Positions 17,185-25,906 of a stretch of 64,000 nucleotides of DNA are shown here, piece after piece. Source of the stretch: Streptomyces bambusae (GTDB lineage: Bacteria; Actinomycetota; Actinomycetes; Streptomycetales; Streptomycetaceae); NCBI RefSeq assembly GCF_020532645.1, contig NZ_JAJAUZ010000002.1, forward strand, positions 124,001 to 188,000, given 5' to 3'. Every line of letters starts with the position of its first letter. The first letter of the stretch is position 1. Under the pieces are notes generated by a model. The model saw nothing but the letters and a program-made list of their open reading frames with translations. It had not been told where the DNA came from and did not search any database. A program made the translations under genes and the position numbers.

Positions 17185-17499
17185 ATACCCATTCCACTCG
17201 CAGACCGCGTCAGCCACCTCGCCTTCGACCCCGGCATCACCCCGAAGGGTGGCGGCCTGCCGGGACTTGACGTCCTGCGCAACGTCGTCAGCTCGATCAA
17301 CATGTTCGGCATCATCGCCGTGGTCGGCGCCCTGGCCGTGTCCCTCGGCGTGTGGGCCTGGGGCCACCACAGCGGCGGTCACCAGGCCGAGGCCAACGGC
17401 AAGAAGGGCGCCGTCGTGAGCGCCGGCGCGGCCCTCGGTCTCGGCGCCGCCAACGGCATCGTCGCCTTCTTCTCCGCTCTCGGCACCCAGGTGCGCTGA
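17185..17499 (+). CDS. Small VirB2-like (DUF6112-type) membrane protein, apparent ATA start
   Basis: 104 residues reading from ATA (17185-17187), seven bases after AAGGAG. The frame is IPIPLADRVSHLAFDP. No ATG, GTG or TTG occurs until an internal ATG at 17302, which would cut off the conserved N-terminus. Two hydrophobic segments (INMFGIIAVVGALAVSLGVW and AALGLGAANGIVAFF) flank a basic loop, the layout of VirB2-like pilin subunits. It lies between the transglycosylase and the next membrane protein in the transfer operon, as expected for this module. Confidence 0.75.
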   Translation: MPIPLADRVSHLAFDPGITPKGGGLPGLDVLRNVVSSINMFGIIAVVGALAVSLGVWAWGHHSGGHQAEANGKKGAVVSAGAALGLGAANGIVAFFSALGTQVR

Positions 17500-18185
17500 T
17501 GGGGAGGCGCTCTCTGTCCCCCCTGCACCGTGCCACCTCCCGCTGGCCCGCCAAGCGGCGGATCACCGTCCTGGTGACCGTGACGGCCCTGCTGCTGGCG
17601 GTCGCCGCCACCGCGGCCCTGTTCACCAGCCGGGACCAGGGCAAGGCCCGCGCTCCGGCGGCGCCGGCCTCGCCCAATCCCTCCACGTCCACACCGGGCG
17701 CGCTCAAGCCTGGCGCGGGTACGGGCTCGGTTCCGTCGGCGCCGCGGCTGGCGGATCCGCTGGCCTACGCGCGGGCGGCGGCGGTGATGCTGTGGTCGTA
17801 CGACACCCGCACCACCAGCCGCGACCAGCAGCTCGCCGGCATGCACGCCTGGATGACCGCCGAGAAGAAGTACACCGACTGGACGTCGCTGTCCGCCCAG
17901 GTCCCGGACCCGGTGCTGTGGTCGCGGATGGGCGACAACGCCCAGTACGCCACAGCGACCGTCACCGACGCCCGCTTCCCCTCCGCGTTCAAGCAGGCCT
18001 TGGCGGAGAACCCGACGGCGATCACCGAGGCGTACATCTACGCGGTCACCGTCACCGGCAAGCAGTCCATCGCCTGGAAGGACGGCGGTGGCGGGGCGGA
18101 GGACCGTGCGGTCACCCTCGCCGTCCAGTGTCGGCCCGGCGCCGACTGCGCCCTGGTCTCCCTCGCCCCGAGCGTCGCCCCGTAG
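17499..18185 (+). CDS. TcpC/VirB8-like conjugation membrane protein
   Basis: 228 residues. The ATG at 17499 overlaps the previous TGA (TGATG). The basic N-terminus is followed by one transmembrane segment (RITVLVTVTALLLAVAATAA) and a Pro/Ser linker. The extracytoplasmic domain of about 150 residues begins YARAAAVMLWSYDTRTTSRD. The topology matches TcpC/VirB8-like scaffold proteins of Gram-positive type IV systems. The assignment rests on topology and position, not on a conserved motif. Confidence 0.7.
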   Translation: MGRRSLSPLHRATSRWPAKRRITVLVTVTALLLAVAATAALFTSRDQGKARAPAAPASPNPSTSTPGALKPGAGTGSVPSAPRLADPLAYARAAAVMLWSYDTRTTSRDQQLAGMHAWMTAEKKYTDWTSLSAQVPDPVLWSRMGDNAQYATATVTDARFPSAFKQALAENPTAITEAYIYAVTVTGKQSIAWKDGGGGAEDRAVTLAVQCRPGADCALVSLAPSVAP

Positions 18186-18219
18186 CACGCCACTGAACAG
18201 ATAAGGAGGTATCCCTCCA

Positions 18220-19569
18220 GTGGACTTCTGCTCCCTGCCCATCGCGAGCAAGCTGTGCACGGCGGCCGACGCCATCGACTTCGTCAACGATCCAGGCAAG
18301 GCCATCACCGAAGGCATCGGCAACTGGATCGCCAAGTCGGTCGGCGAGTTCGCCGCGGGAGCGGCCGAACTGGCCGCCGAGGCCGTTGACACCACCACCA
18401 AGGTCGACCTGCGGGCCGGGTGGTTCGTCGACAACTACGAACTGCTGCTGCCCATCGGCCTGACGATCCTCGTCGCCACCTTCTGCGCCCAGCTCATCCG
18501 AGCCGCCGTCAAACGCGACGGCCAGGCACTGGCCCAGGCGTTCACCGGCACCGCCAGCGGCGTCCTGTTCTCCTTCGCCGCCATCGCGCTCACCACCGTG
18601 GCCATCGAAGTCGTCGACGCACTGTCGGCCGGGCTGTTCGCCGCAGCGGACACATCCATCCAGGAAGCCGTGCGACGCATGGTCAAGGCCAGCTCGGTCG
18701 GCTCGATGGTGCCGCTGGGCTGGATGATCCCCGCCGTCGTCGGCCTCGGCTCCGCGATCGGAGCGCTGCTGTACTGGTGCGTGATGATGGTCCGCAAGGT
18801 CGGCATCCTCGTCCTGGTCACCCTCGCCATCTTCGCCGGAGCCGGCGGCGGCTGGGAAGCCGCCCGCAGGTGGCGCCGCGGCTGGATCGAAGCCACTGCC
18901 ACCTTGGTGGTCAGCAAGCTGTTGATGACGATCGTCTTCCTCCTCGGTGTCTCCGCCCTCGGGCGGACCGAGCCGAAGGACGGCATGGCCGCGCTGGCCG
19001 ACTGCCTCGCCGGTGCCGTGATCATGATGCTGGTGCTGCTCTGCCCGTACGCCACGTTCAAGTTCGTGCACTGGGCAGCCGAAGGCACCGATGGCGAATC
19101 GATCCACCGGGCCGGCGGCGCGGGCGCGCAGATCGCCAAGCAGCACACCGAGCAGGCTGCCCGGAAGGCCGCCGCGATGGCCGCGACCGGCGGTGCCGGC
19201 GGCGCCGCCGCCGGTGCCGCCCCGCAGGGGCCGGCCAGTGTCCCCGGCCAGTTCCCCGGCGACGTCGCCGCCAGCCCCACCGGCGGCAGCGGCGGGGAGA
19301 AGAACACCGCGCCCCTGCCGTCCACGGGCGGCGGGCTCACCGATGGGCTGTCGAAGGTGGTCCAGCCTCCGCCGACCCGCGTGAACCAGGACACCAGCGG
19401 CCACCTCGGCTCCAGCCCCGGCCCGCAGTCCGGGCCGCCCTCCCCGGGCCCGGGTGCCGGTGCGGTACCGCGCAGCACGCAGCAGGTGCCGCCACAGGGC
19501 GCCCCGAGCGCGACAGCCGGATCCGCCGGCAGTCCGTTCACTGCTTCGCCGCCGCCCAGCGGTTCCTGA
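18220..19569 (+). CDS. VirB6/TrbL-like polytopic conjugation protein
   Basis: 449 residues, GTG at 18220 with AGGAGG upstream. About six hydrophobic segments lie between residues 80 and 290, for example LLLPIGLTILVATFCAQLI and VGILVLVTLAIFAGAGGG. A long Ala/Gly/Pro-rich cytoplasmic tail follows. This fits the VirB6/TrbL-like protein (SCO6881 type) usually encoded before the SCO6880 and VirB4 genes on Streptomyces elements. It would form the inner membrane channel. Confidence 0.8.
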   Translation: MDFCSLPIASKLCTAADAIDFVNDPGKAITEGIGNWIAKSVGEFAAGAAELAAEAVDTTTKVDLRAGWFVDNYELLLPIGLTILVATFCAQLIRAAVKRDGQALAQAFTGTASGVLFSFAAIALTTVAIEVVDALSAGLFAAADTSIQEAVRRMVKASSVGSMVPLGWMIPAVVGLGSAIGALLYWCVMMVRKVGILVLVTLAIFAGAGGGWEAARRWRRGWIEATATLVVSKLLMTIVFLLGVSALGRTEPKDGMAALADCLAGAVIMMLVLLCPYATFKFVHWAAEGTDGESIHRAGGAGAQIAKQHTEQAARKAAAMAATGGAGGAAAGAAPQGPASVPGQFPGDVAASPTGGSGGEKNTAPLPSTGGGLTDGLSKVVQPPPTRVNQDTSGHLGSSPGPQSGPPSPGPGAGAVPRSTQQVPPQGAPSATAGSAGSPFTASPPPSGS

Positions 19570-19652
19570 TCCGTTCGCCCCCGCCCGGGCGGGACGCCCA
19601 CACCGCGTGTCCCCCCGGGCGCCAGCCCCGCGCCCCGAAAGCGGCCCCTGCC

Positions 19653-21119
19653 TTGTCTGATCTCTCCCTGTCCCCCCTGACGATCAAGTTCCCCCACCGG
19701 TCCCGGCGCGGCATCCTGCTCGGCCTGTCCCTGCCCCAGCTCGTCCTCACCTCCGCCACGCTCGCCCTGCTCCTGGCGACCGTGGTGTCCACCGGCCTTC
19801 TCGGCGCACTCGCCCTGACCCCCTTGTGGGCGGCCGTCGCCGCCCTCGTCGCGATCCGCCGCCACGGCCGCTCCCTGATCGACTGGGCGCCGATCGTCCT
19901 GCGCTACGCCCACCGCCGACGCACCGGCCAAACCATGTGGCTGGCCCGCGCGGTCTCCCGCCCCCAGGTGGACGGCCTGCTGCACTTGCCGGGAACCGCG
20001 GCCTCGCTGCGCGTGGTCACCCCGGCCGGATCCCAGGCAGCCGCCGTCCACGACCCCCACCACCAGACCCTCACCGCCGTGGCCCGCGTCACCAGCCGTG
20101 CGTTCGCCCTCCTCGACCCCTCCACCCAGAACGCCAACGTGAGTGCCTGGGGGCGGGCGCTGGCCGGCATCGCCCGCACCGGGCACATCGCCACCGTCCA
20201 GGTCCTGGAACGCACCGTCCCCGACTCGGGCGACACCCTCACCCGCCACTGGACCACCCACGGCCACCCGGCAACACCGGTGGCCGGGCAGGTGTACGCC
20301 GACCTCGTCGCCTCCGCCGGCCCGGCCGCAGCACCGCACGAGACGTACCTGGCGATCTCCCTGGACATGAAGGCCGCCAAGCGGCTGATCTCCCAGGCCG
20401 GCGGCGGACTGCCCGGCGCGTTCACCGTGCTCGGGCAGACCACCGCCTCCGTCGCCCAGGCCGCCCGCAGCGCCGGCCTAACGGTCACCGGCTGGCTGAC
20501 CGCCCGGGAGATCGCCGCCGTCGTCCGTACCGCCTACGACCCCAGGGCTCTGGCCGGCCTGCAGCAGTGGTCCAAGCACGGTCGCGCCGAGGCCGACCCG
20601 GCAGCAGCGGGCCCGGTCGTCCAGGTCGAGGAGTACGACCGGGTCATCACCGACAGCGCCCGCCATGCCACCTACTGGGTGGAGAACTGGCCCCGCACCG
20701 AAACCGCTCCGGGGTTCCTGCACGGGCTGATGTTCACCGCGGGCGTGCGCCGTTCCTTCTCCCTTATATACGTGCCCCAGGAGCTGGAGTCCGCGCTGCG
20801 CGATGTCCAGCGCACCAAGGCCACGATCATCGCCGACGCCAACGAACGCGCCCGCCGCGGCCAGGTCGACTCCGAAGCCGACTCCGTGGAGTACACCGAC
20901 GTCAAGGAACGCGAACGCCAGCTCATCGCCGGGCACGCCGACGTCGCCCTCACGGGCCTGCTCACCCTCTCCGCCGAGACCGACGCCCAACTGGACGCCG
21001 CCTGTGCGCAGATCGAGACCGCCGCTGTCACCTCCCAGGTCGACCTGCGCCGCCTGGCCTATCAGCAGCCCGACGCCTTCACCCTCGCCGCCCTCCCCCT
21101 CGCCCGCACCGCCCTGTAA
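19653..21119 (+). CDS. SCO6880-type conjugation protein
   Basis: 488 residues from a TTG at 19653 (LSDLSLSPLTIKFPHRSRRG). Two adjacent hydrophobic segments at about 22-62 form a PrgI-like membrane hairpin. The remainder is cytoplasmic: SLIYVPQELESALRDVQRTK and a coiled-coil-like VEYTDVKERERQLIAGHADV. This matches the SCO6880 family, which resembles the N-terminal part of VirB4/TraC without the ATPase motor. It is encoded next to the VirB4-like ATPase and likely forms a complex with it. Confidence 0.8.
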   Translation: MSDLSLSPLTIKFPHRSRRGILLGLSLPQLVLTSATLALLLATVVSTGLLGALALTPLWAAVAALVAIRRHGRSLIDWAPIVLRYAHRRRTGQTMWLARAVSRPQVDGLLHLPGTAASLRVVTPAGSQAAAVHDPHHQTLTAVARVTSRAFALLDPSTQNANVSAWGRALAGIARTGHIATVQVLERTVPDSGDTLTRHWTTHGHPATPVAGQVYADLVASAGPAAAPHETYLAISLDMKAAKRLISQAGGGLPGAFTVLGQTTASVAQAARSAGLTVTGWLTAREIAAVVRTAYDPRALAGLQQWSKHGRAEADPAAAGPVVQVEEYDRVITDSARHATYWVENWPRTETAPGFLHGLMFTAGVRRSFSLIYVPQELESALRDVQRTKATIIADANERARRGQVDSEADSVEYTDVKERERQLIAGHADVALTGLLTLSAETDAQLDAACAQIETAAVTSQVDLRRLAYQQPDAFTLAALPLARTAL

Positions 21120-21179
21120 CCGGCACGCGGACCGGGCATCGCCTACCGCCCTGCCGCCGCTGACCCGCCCAACAGAAAG

Positions 21180-21638
21180 ATGCCCTGCTTCTTGGCTTCC
21201 TCCCTCACTGACTCCGGCGACGCGCACCCCTACCTGCGGGCCGCCACCGCCGGCGTCCGCCACCACTCCCGCCAAACCGCCACCGCAGGCGCTCCGGCCG
21301 ACCGCGCCCACCTCGATGTCCTGCACGGCCACCTGACCGGACTGCACCTGCTCCTGGACCAGCTTGCCGAGGCCACCCGGCCCGCCCACCCGGCGGCCGG
21401 ACGCCACCTCGCCGCAGCGCACCTGCGGCTGTGGCAGGCCTCAGCCGGCGTCCACGATGCCTTCCACACCCTCCCCGCCACACCCAAGGCCGACGCGGAC
21501 CCCGTCTGCCGCCCAGAGACGCTGCCCGAGGGGCCGCCCGTCCTCACCATCTGCCAGCGCCACCTCGCCTCCGGGCACTCCATCCGCCGCAAGACCACCC
21601 CCAGCGACCACGGCCCCCGCTCCGCCGGCACGGTGTGA
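21180..21638 (+). CDS. Hypothetical helical protein of the transfer operon
   Basis: 152 residues from ATG 21180. A TTG at 21192 (LASSLTDSGDAH) is an equally plausible start. It is His- and Ala-rich and helical (RAHLDVLHGHLTGLHLLLDQ). It lies between the SCO6880-type and VirB4 genes and is probably an accessory transfer protein. No motif was recognised. Confidence 0.65.
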   Translation: MPCFLASSLTDSGDAHPYLRAATAGVRHHSRQTATAGAPADRAHLDVLHGHLTGLHLLLDQLAEATRPAHPAAGRHLAAAHLRLWQASAGVHDAFHTLPATPKADADPVCRPETLPEGPPVLTICQRHLASGHSIRRKTTPSDHGPRSAGTV

Positions 21639-21668
21639 GCGGCGCCCACCGCAGAATCGATCCGCTCC

Positions 21669-23183
21669 ATGCCCCAGCAGCACCGTCCCGGCCGCCGCGC
21701 CCGCCGTGCCAGCGCCTCCCCTCTGTTCACCCCGCACGGCACCGACCGCGCCAGTCGCCGCGCCGCCCGCAAGCAACTCGCCGAAGCCGAGGCCAAAGCC
21801 CGCGCAGCCGCCGCAGTCCACGGACCCGAGCCCGCCGAAGCGCAGATGCCGACGCCCACATACCCGTCCTCCGGACGGTCCGGCGCAGCCTCCGCCCGCG
21901 GCAGCGTTCTGCGCCTGCCCGCGCACCGCATGACCACCGCGGTCGCCGCCGGCGCGTATCCGTTCCTCGCCGAGGGAGGACTCGGAGCCGACGGCATCTA
22001 CATCGGCCGCGACGTCCACGCCGAAGCTGCCTTTGTCTTCGACCCGTTCACCCTGTACGGCAAGGTCGAAGGCTTCACCAACCCGAACATCCTGCTCGCC
22101 GGTGTGATCGGCCAGGGCAAGTCCGCTCTGGCGAAGTCCTTCGCGCTGCGCAGTGTTGCATTCGGCTACCGCGTCTACGTGCCCTGCGACCCGAAGGGCG
22201 AGTGGACTCCCGTCGCCCAGGCGCTCGGCGGCACCTCGATCACCCTCGGCCCAGGCCTGCCCGGCCGCCTCAACCCCCTGGACGCAGCACCGAGACCGCC
22301 TTCCGTACCCGAAGCGGACTGGGCGGGCGAGATCCGCAAGCGGCGCCTGCTCCTGCTCGGCTCCCTGGCCCGCACGGTGCTGGGCCGGGACCTGATGCCG
22401 ATGGAGCACACCGCCCTCGACATCGCCCTCGACGGCGTCGTCAAGGCCGCCGCCCACGCAGGCCGCACCCCGCTGCTCGGCGACATCGCCCACACCCTCG
22501 CCCAGCCCGCCCTCCTCGACCAGGCCGCCGGCACCGTCTCCGGCCACCTCGGCGACGCCGCCCGCGACCTCGCCCACGCCCTGCGCCGCATGGTCCACGG
22601 CGACCTCGCCGGCATGTTCGACGCCCCCTCCACCGTCGCTTTCGACCCGAACACCCCGATGCTCAGCATCGATCTGTCCCGGCTCGGCGGATCCGGCGAC
22701 GACACCGGCCTCGTCCTCGCCATGACCTGCGCCTCGGCCTGGATGGAATCCGCACTCACCGACCCCCGCGGCGGGCGCCGCTGGATCGTCTACGACGAGG
22801 CGTGGCGCATCCTGCGCCACCCCGCGCTCCTCCAGCGCATGCAGGCCCAGTGGAAGCTGTCCCGCGGCCTGGGCATCGCCAATCTCATGGTCGTCCACCG
22901 CCTCTCCGACCTGCTCTCCGCCGGTGACGCCGGATCCCAGGGCCGGGCCCTGGCCGAGGGCCTCCTGGCGGACTGCTCCACCCGCATCGTCTACCGGCAG
23001 GAAACCGACCAACTCCACGCAGCCGCCGCCCTGCTCGGCCTCACCAGCGTCGAGACTGAGGCGATCTCCCACCTCAGCCGCGGACGCGGCCTGTGGAAGG
23101 TCGCAGGCAGATCATTCATCGTTCAACATCTCCTGCATCCGGCCGAGCAGCACCTGTTCGACACCGACGCCCGCATGCACTGA
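21669..23183 (+). CDS. VirB4-like conjugative transfer ATPase
   Basis: 504 residues, ATG at 21669. After a basic, Ala-rich N-terminus, Walker A is GVIGQGKSALAKSFAL (about 144-158). Walker B is RRWIVYDEAWRIL (about 370-382). The late motif TRIVYRQETDQLHAAAALLG is typical of TraC/VirB4 C-terminal domains. It powers substrate or pilus-like assembly in the membrane complex together with the SCO6880-type protein. Confidence 0.9.
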   Translation: MPQQHRPGRRARRASASPLFTPHGTDRASRRAARKQLAEAEAKARAAAAVHGPEPAEAQMPTPTYPSSGRSGAASARGSVLRLPAHRMTTAVAAGAYPFLAEGGLGADGIYIGRDVHAEAAFVFDPFTLYGKVEGFTNPNILLAGVIGQGKSALAKSFALRSVAFGYRVYVPCDPKGEWTPVAQALGGTSITLGPGLPGRLNPLDAAPRPPSVPEADWAGEIRKRRLLLLGSLARTVLGRDLMPMEHTALDIALDGVVKAAAHAGRTPLLGDIAHTLAQPALLDQAAGTVSGHLGDAARDLAHALRRMVHGDLAGMFDAPSTVAFDPNTPMLSIDLSRLGGSGDDTGLVLAMTCASAWMESALTDPRGGRRWIVYDEAWRILRHPALLQRMQAQWKLSRGLGIANLMVVHRLSDLLSAGDAGSQGRALAEGLLADCSTRIVYRQETDQLHAAAALLGLTSVETEAISHLSRGRGLWKVAGRSFIVQHLLHPAEQHLFDTDARMH

Positions 23184-23241
23184 GGTCTGCCCACCTCGCC
23201 GGGCCACCCCTCACAACCGAATCCTCTCCAGGAGGACCCCC

Positions 23242-24057
23242 ATAGAATCCCACCCGACCACCGCCCTCTTCCCCATGCTCGATGAAGAGGAACTCCAGGC
23301 CCTTGCCGACAGCATTCGCGAACTCGGCCTGCTCCACCCCATCGTTCTTGACCCCGCCGGCCGCGTCCTCGACGGCAGAAGCCGCCTGCGGGCCTGCGAA
23401 CTCACAGGTACTGAAGCGGCATTCACCAGCTACGACGGCGACGACCCCCGGGCCTACTCCCTGGCGGTCAACAGCCGCCGGCGCCACCTGACCAAGGGGC
23501 AGCTCGCCATGATCGCCGCCACAGCCTGTTCAGTTTCTGAACATCCAGGCCGTTCAGAGACTGAACAGACGGCCCGTTCAGTTTCTGAACAGGCTGGGGT
23601 CTCCCTCGCCCGGATCGGACAGGCCCGCACCGTCCTGCGCCACGCCTCAGATCTCATCGACCGCGTGATCTCCGGCGTCGTATCGCTGGACGACGCTTAT
23701 GCGACCGCTCGCGAGCGCAAGGCGCAAGCCGACTCCCACGAATCACAGCTCGCTCGGCTGCGTAAGGAGGACCCCGAGCTTGCCGACCGGGTGGTGGAAG
23801 GCGAACTGACCATCCAGGGCGCCTGGGCGGAGCACAAGGCCCGCTTGGAGGAAGAGGTACGCCAGCGCCGGGTAGCCACGCAACTGCTGTGCGAGATCGT
23901 GCCGGCTCTCGCTCAGATCCCCGGCAGCCGCACCTTCAACCAGTACGACCCCGAACTCGCGCTGCCGGGCCGCACTGTCACCCGCGAAGTGATCGCATAC
24001 GCCACCGAGGCGCTCGCCGAGATGGCGACCGTGTGGAAGGAGCGTGACCTGCCGTGA
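23242..24057 (+). CDS. ParB-like nuclease/partition-type protein, apparent ATA start
   Basis: 271 residues reading from ATA (23242), six bases after AGGAGG. The first ATG (23275) has no ribosome binding site and lies inside the conserved region TTALFPMLDEEELQALADSI. The ParB N-terminal fold is clear: LGLLHPIVLDPAGRVLDGRS, then RLRACELTG. Three 8-residue repeats (CSVSEHPG, RSETEQTA, RSVSEQAG) follow and are encoded by 24-bp DNA repeats carrying palindromes. A helix-turn-helix-like segment (QAGVSLARIGQARTV) comes next. No ParA gene is adjacent, so it may be a regulator rather than a partition protein. Confidence 0.8.
   Translation: MESHPTTALFPMLDEEELQALADSIRELGLLHPIVLDPAGRVLDGRSRLRACELTGTEAAFTSYDGDDPRAYSLAVNSRRRHLTKGQLAMIAATACSVSEHPGRSETEQTARSVSEQAGVSLARIGQARTVLRHASDLIDRVISGVVSLDDAYATARERKAQADSHESQLARLRKEDPELADRVVEGELTIQGAWAEHKARLEEEVRQRRVATQLLCEIVPALAQIPGSRTFNQYDPELALPGRTVTREVIAYATEALAEMATVWKERDLP
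23527..23590. repeat. Three 24-bp-spaced GTTCAG-N3-CTGAAC palindromes inside the ParB-like gene
   Basis: Palindromes of the form GTTCAG-N3-CTGAAC lie at 23528-23542, 23552-23566 and 23576-23590. The spacers are TTT, AGA and TTT, and the centres are exactly 24 bp apart. The first extends to TGTTCAG...CTGAACA. They encode a three-fold octapeptide repeat, so they may be a coding repeat only. Their symmetry, which protein coding does not require, suggests binding sites, perhaps for the ParB-like protein itself. Confidence 0.8.
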
Positions 24058-24563
24058 AGCGTATCTCCGACCCGAAGCTGCGCCAGCTCGCCCTCGACGC
24101 GGCTCATGAGGCAACCACCGACATCGGCCGCATGCACACCAACGACATGCTCGACATCCTCTGCGGGAAGCTGGACAAGCATCCGGACCTGCACAGCGTC
24201 CTGCTCAGGAAAGCGGCACAAGGCGCGCTGCGCGATCTCGGCGAGCGCCGCAGCCCCCGTCGCAACCGGACCACCGGCGGGCTCTACCACCCGGACAGCA
24301 TCATGAAGCTCGGCCATGGGGTCTGGGTGTGGATGAAGGATGCCACGTTCACCCACATGACCGCGTGGGGCCGTGTCGCCGCCCAGAACACGATCCGGAC
24401 GATCACAGCGGACGGGGCGAAGCAGAGGTACGTCTTCGAGCGCACCGACGCGTTCCGGCAGAACCCGACCTTCGAACGCCTCGCTCCCCAGGAAGCAGCG
24501 GTCTTCGACTACCAGCACGTCTCCTTCGATGACCTCGACGTCGAAGACGACTGGGCCGCGTAA
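24054..24563 (+). CDS. Hypothetical protein coupled to the ParB-like gene
   Basis: 169 residues, GTG at 24054 overlapping the ParB-like stop (GTGA) with AAGGAG upstream. It is helical at the N-terminus (LRQLALDAAHEATTDIGR). The C-terminal half is aromatic-rich (GVWVWMKDATFTHMTAWGRV) and ends acidic (FDDLDVEDDWAA). Tight coupling suggests the two proteins act together. No family was recognised. Confidence 0.7.
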   Translation: MKRISDPKLRQLALDAAHEATTDIGRMHTNDMLDILCGKLDKHPDLHSVLLRKAAQGALRDLGERRSPRRNRTTGGLYHPDSIMKLGHGVWVWMKDATFTHMTAWGRVAAQNTIRTITADGAKQRYVFERTDAFRQNPTFERLAPQEAAVFDYQHVSFDDLDVEDDWAA

Positions 24564-24594
24564 CGCCCGCACACCGGACCAGAAAGCCCCTGCC

Positions 24595-25119
24595 CTGAAC
24601 CCCGACTTCGAGCTGTACGACAACGCCGGCCGCGACGCCGAGCAGATCCACTCCCACGCCACCGGGTCTGCAACCGCGGCTGACCTGGACCGGTGGGCGC
24701 GCAGGGATGCCGCCGGATTCCTGGCCCGCCACCGCTTCCCGGAACCGCCCCTTGACGCACCCGACCTTCGCCCTTACCTGAAGGCCCTGGACGAGTCCGC
24801 CACCCCCGTCGAGGCCGCCGTCGTCACCAGCGCCGTGCTCAACGCCTCCGAAGCGTTCGTCGGAGCCCTCAGCGACTACCTCCTCGCCGCCGGCCACCGC
24901 TACGAGTACAACGCCCCGTCCTCGGCCGACTCCCCACGCACGGCGGCGTGGAGAGCCGCGAGCGGTCTGCTGGCCTCCATGGGCGAGGCCGCTCGCGCCA
25001 TCGAGACCACCCTCCGCCAGGAGTACGACACCCCAGCCCGACCGGGCAGCCACCCCGGACAGCAGCCACCGGCGCCTCCGCCGAACCCCGCATCCAGCCC
25101 CACAGCGCCCCGCCGCTAG
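24595..25119 (+). CDS. Hypothetical protein, apparent CTG start
   Basis: 174 residues from CTG (24595), reading LNPDFELYDNAGRDAEQIHS. No ATG, GTG or TTG occurs near this point in frame. The upstream frame stays open only because it overlaps the previous gene. It is helical (AAVVTSAVLNASEAFVGALS) with a Pro-rich tail. The Shine-Dalgarno (GAAAG) is weak, so the start is less certain than for the other CTG genes. Confidence 0.6.
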   Translation: MNPDFELYDNAGRDAEQIHSHATGSATAADLDRWARRDAAGFLARHRFPEPPLDAPDLRPYLKALDESATPVEAAVVTSAVLNASEAFVGALSDYLLAAGHRYEYNAPSSADSPRTAAWRAASGLLASMGEAARAIETTLRQEYDTPARPGSHPGQQPPAPPPNPASSPTAPRR

Positions 25120-25146
25120 AACCCCCAGACAGGAGGCAGCACGCAC

Positions 25147-25398
25147 ATGCTGCACCACCCCGTGAGCATCCACGTCGGAGCCCACACTGCCGCACCCATG
25201 ACCCACCCGCGCACCGACCCCGTCCACCGCCTGCTGTGGGGGCGCGGCTTCTCCTACTGCCCCCGCCTGAAGGCCTACGTCGCACCGTCGGAACTTCCCG
25301 GCGACCAGCAGGAGCATCTGGTGCACCAGGCCGTCCACGCCCTCACCGCACTCGGCCATCCGGTCGCCCACTTCCACCACCAGCAGACGGGCGTCTGA
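25147..25398 (+). CDS. Small protein with the repeated GF-LP-G module
   Basis: 83 residues, ATG at 25147 with AGGAGG upstream. The core reads LLWGRGFSYCPRLKAYVAPS, then AVHALTALGHPVAHFHH. It is one of at least eight copies on this element of a roughly 55-residue α/β module: helix, G-F, strand, Tyr-x-x-Pro, helix, strand. The role is unknown. Confidence 0.65.
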   Translation: MLHHPVSIHVGAHTAAPMTHPRTDPVHRLLWGRGFSYCPRLKAYVAPSELPGDQQEHLVHQAVHALTALGHPVAHFHHQQTGV

Positions 25399-25429
25399 CC
25401 CGCCCGGCCGACCAACCCGGAGCCACCCT

Positions 25430-25873
25430 CTGCCCACACCGTCCACGCCCGCTCCCGCGGCCCCGAGCCCGCCGAACCTAACCACCCCTTCCGATCCGGA
25501 CGGCCCCTACGCCTACGGCCTGCTGCTGCTCGACCTCACTGATCGCCTGAGCGGCGCCCCGGACCTTAACCGTGCCGCCGCTCTCGTTGACCAGATCCTC
25601 GACCCCGCCGACGGGCTGCTGGCCCGTCTCGCCGACTTCTTCGAAGCAGCCGGGGAGAAAGCGAAGGAGTCCGAGGACGACGACTCCTTCGACCTCGGCG
25701 CCGACTTCGAGGAAGCCGCCGCCCAACTCCGCGACATCGGCGAGACCCTGCACGACGCCACCGAGCGCATGACAGCCCTCGCCCCCACACCCTCACCCGT
25801 GCGCGCCCCGCGTTCCCTCGGCTCCGCCGTGCCCGTCGGCATCACCCGGCCCATACCTGGCCGCTCCCGCTGA
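25430..25873 (+). CDS. Hypothetical acidic helical protein, CTG start
   Basis: 147 residues beginning at CTG (25430), seven bases after GGAG. The frame contains no ATG, GTG or TTG until a Met near the C-terminal third, which would remove most of the protein. Start-restricted gene finding would therefore miss it. The coding character is clear: GPYAYGLLLLDLTDRLSG, then LVDQILDPADGLLARLADFF, then an acidic linker and EEAAAQLRDIGETLHDATER. The C-terminus is basic and Pro-rich. The function is unknown. Confidence 0.7.
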   Translation: MPTPSTPAPAAPSPPNLTTPSDPDGPYAYGLLLLDLTDRLSGAPDLNRAAALVDQILDPADGLLARLADFFEAAGEKAKESEDDDSFDLGADFEEAAAQLRDIGETLHDATERMTALAPTPSPVRAPRSLGSAVPVGITRPIPGRSR

Positions 25874-25906
25874 CCACCACCCACCCACTTCCTCCCGGAG
25901 GATCCC

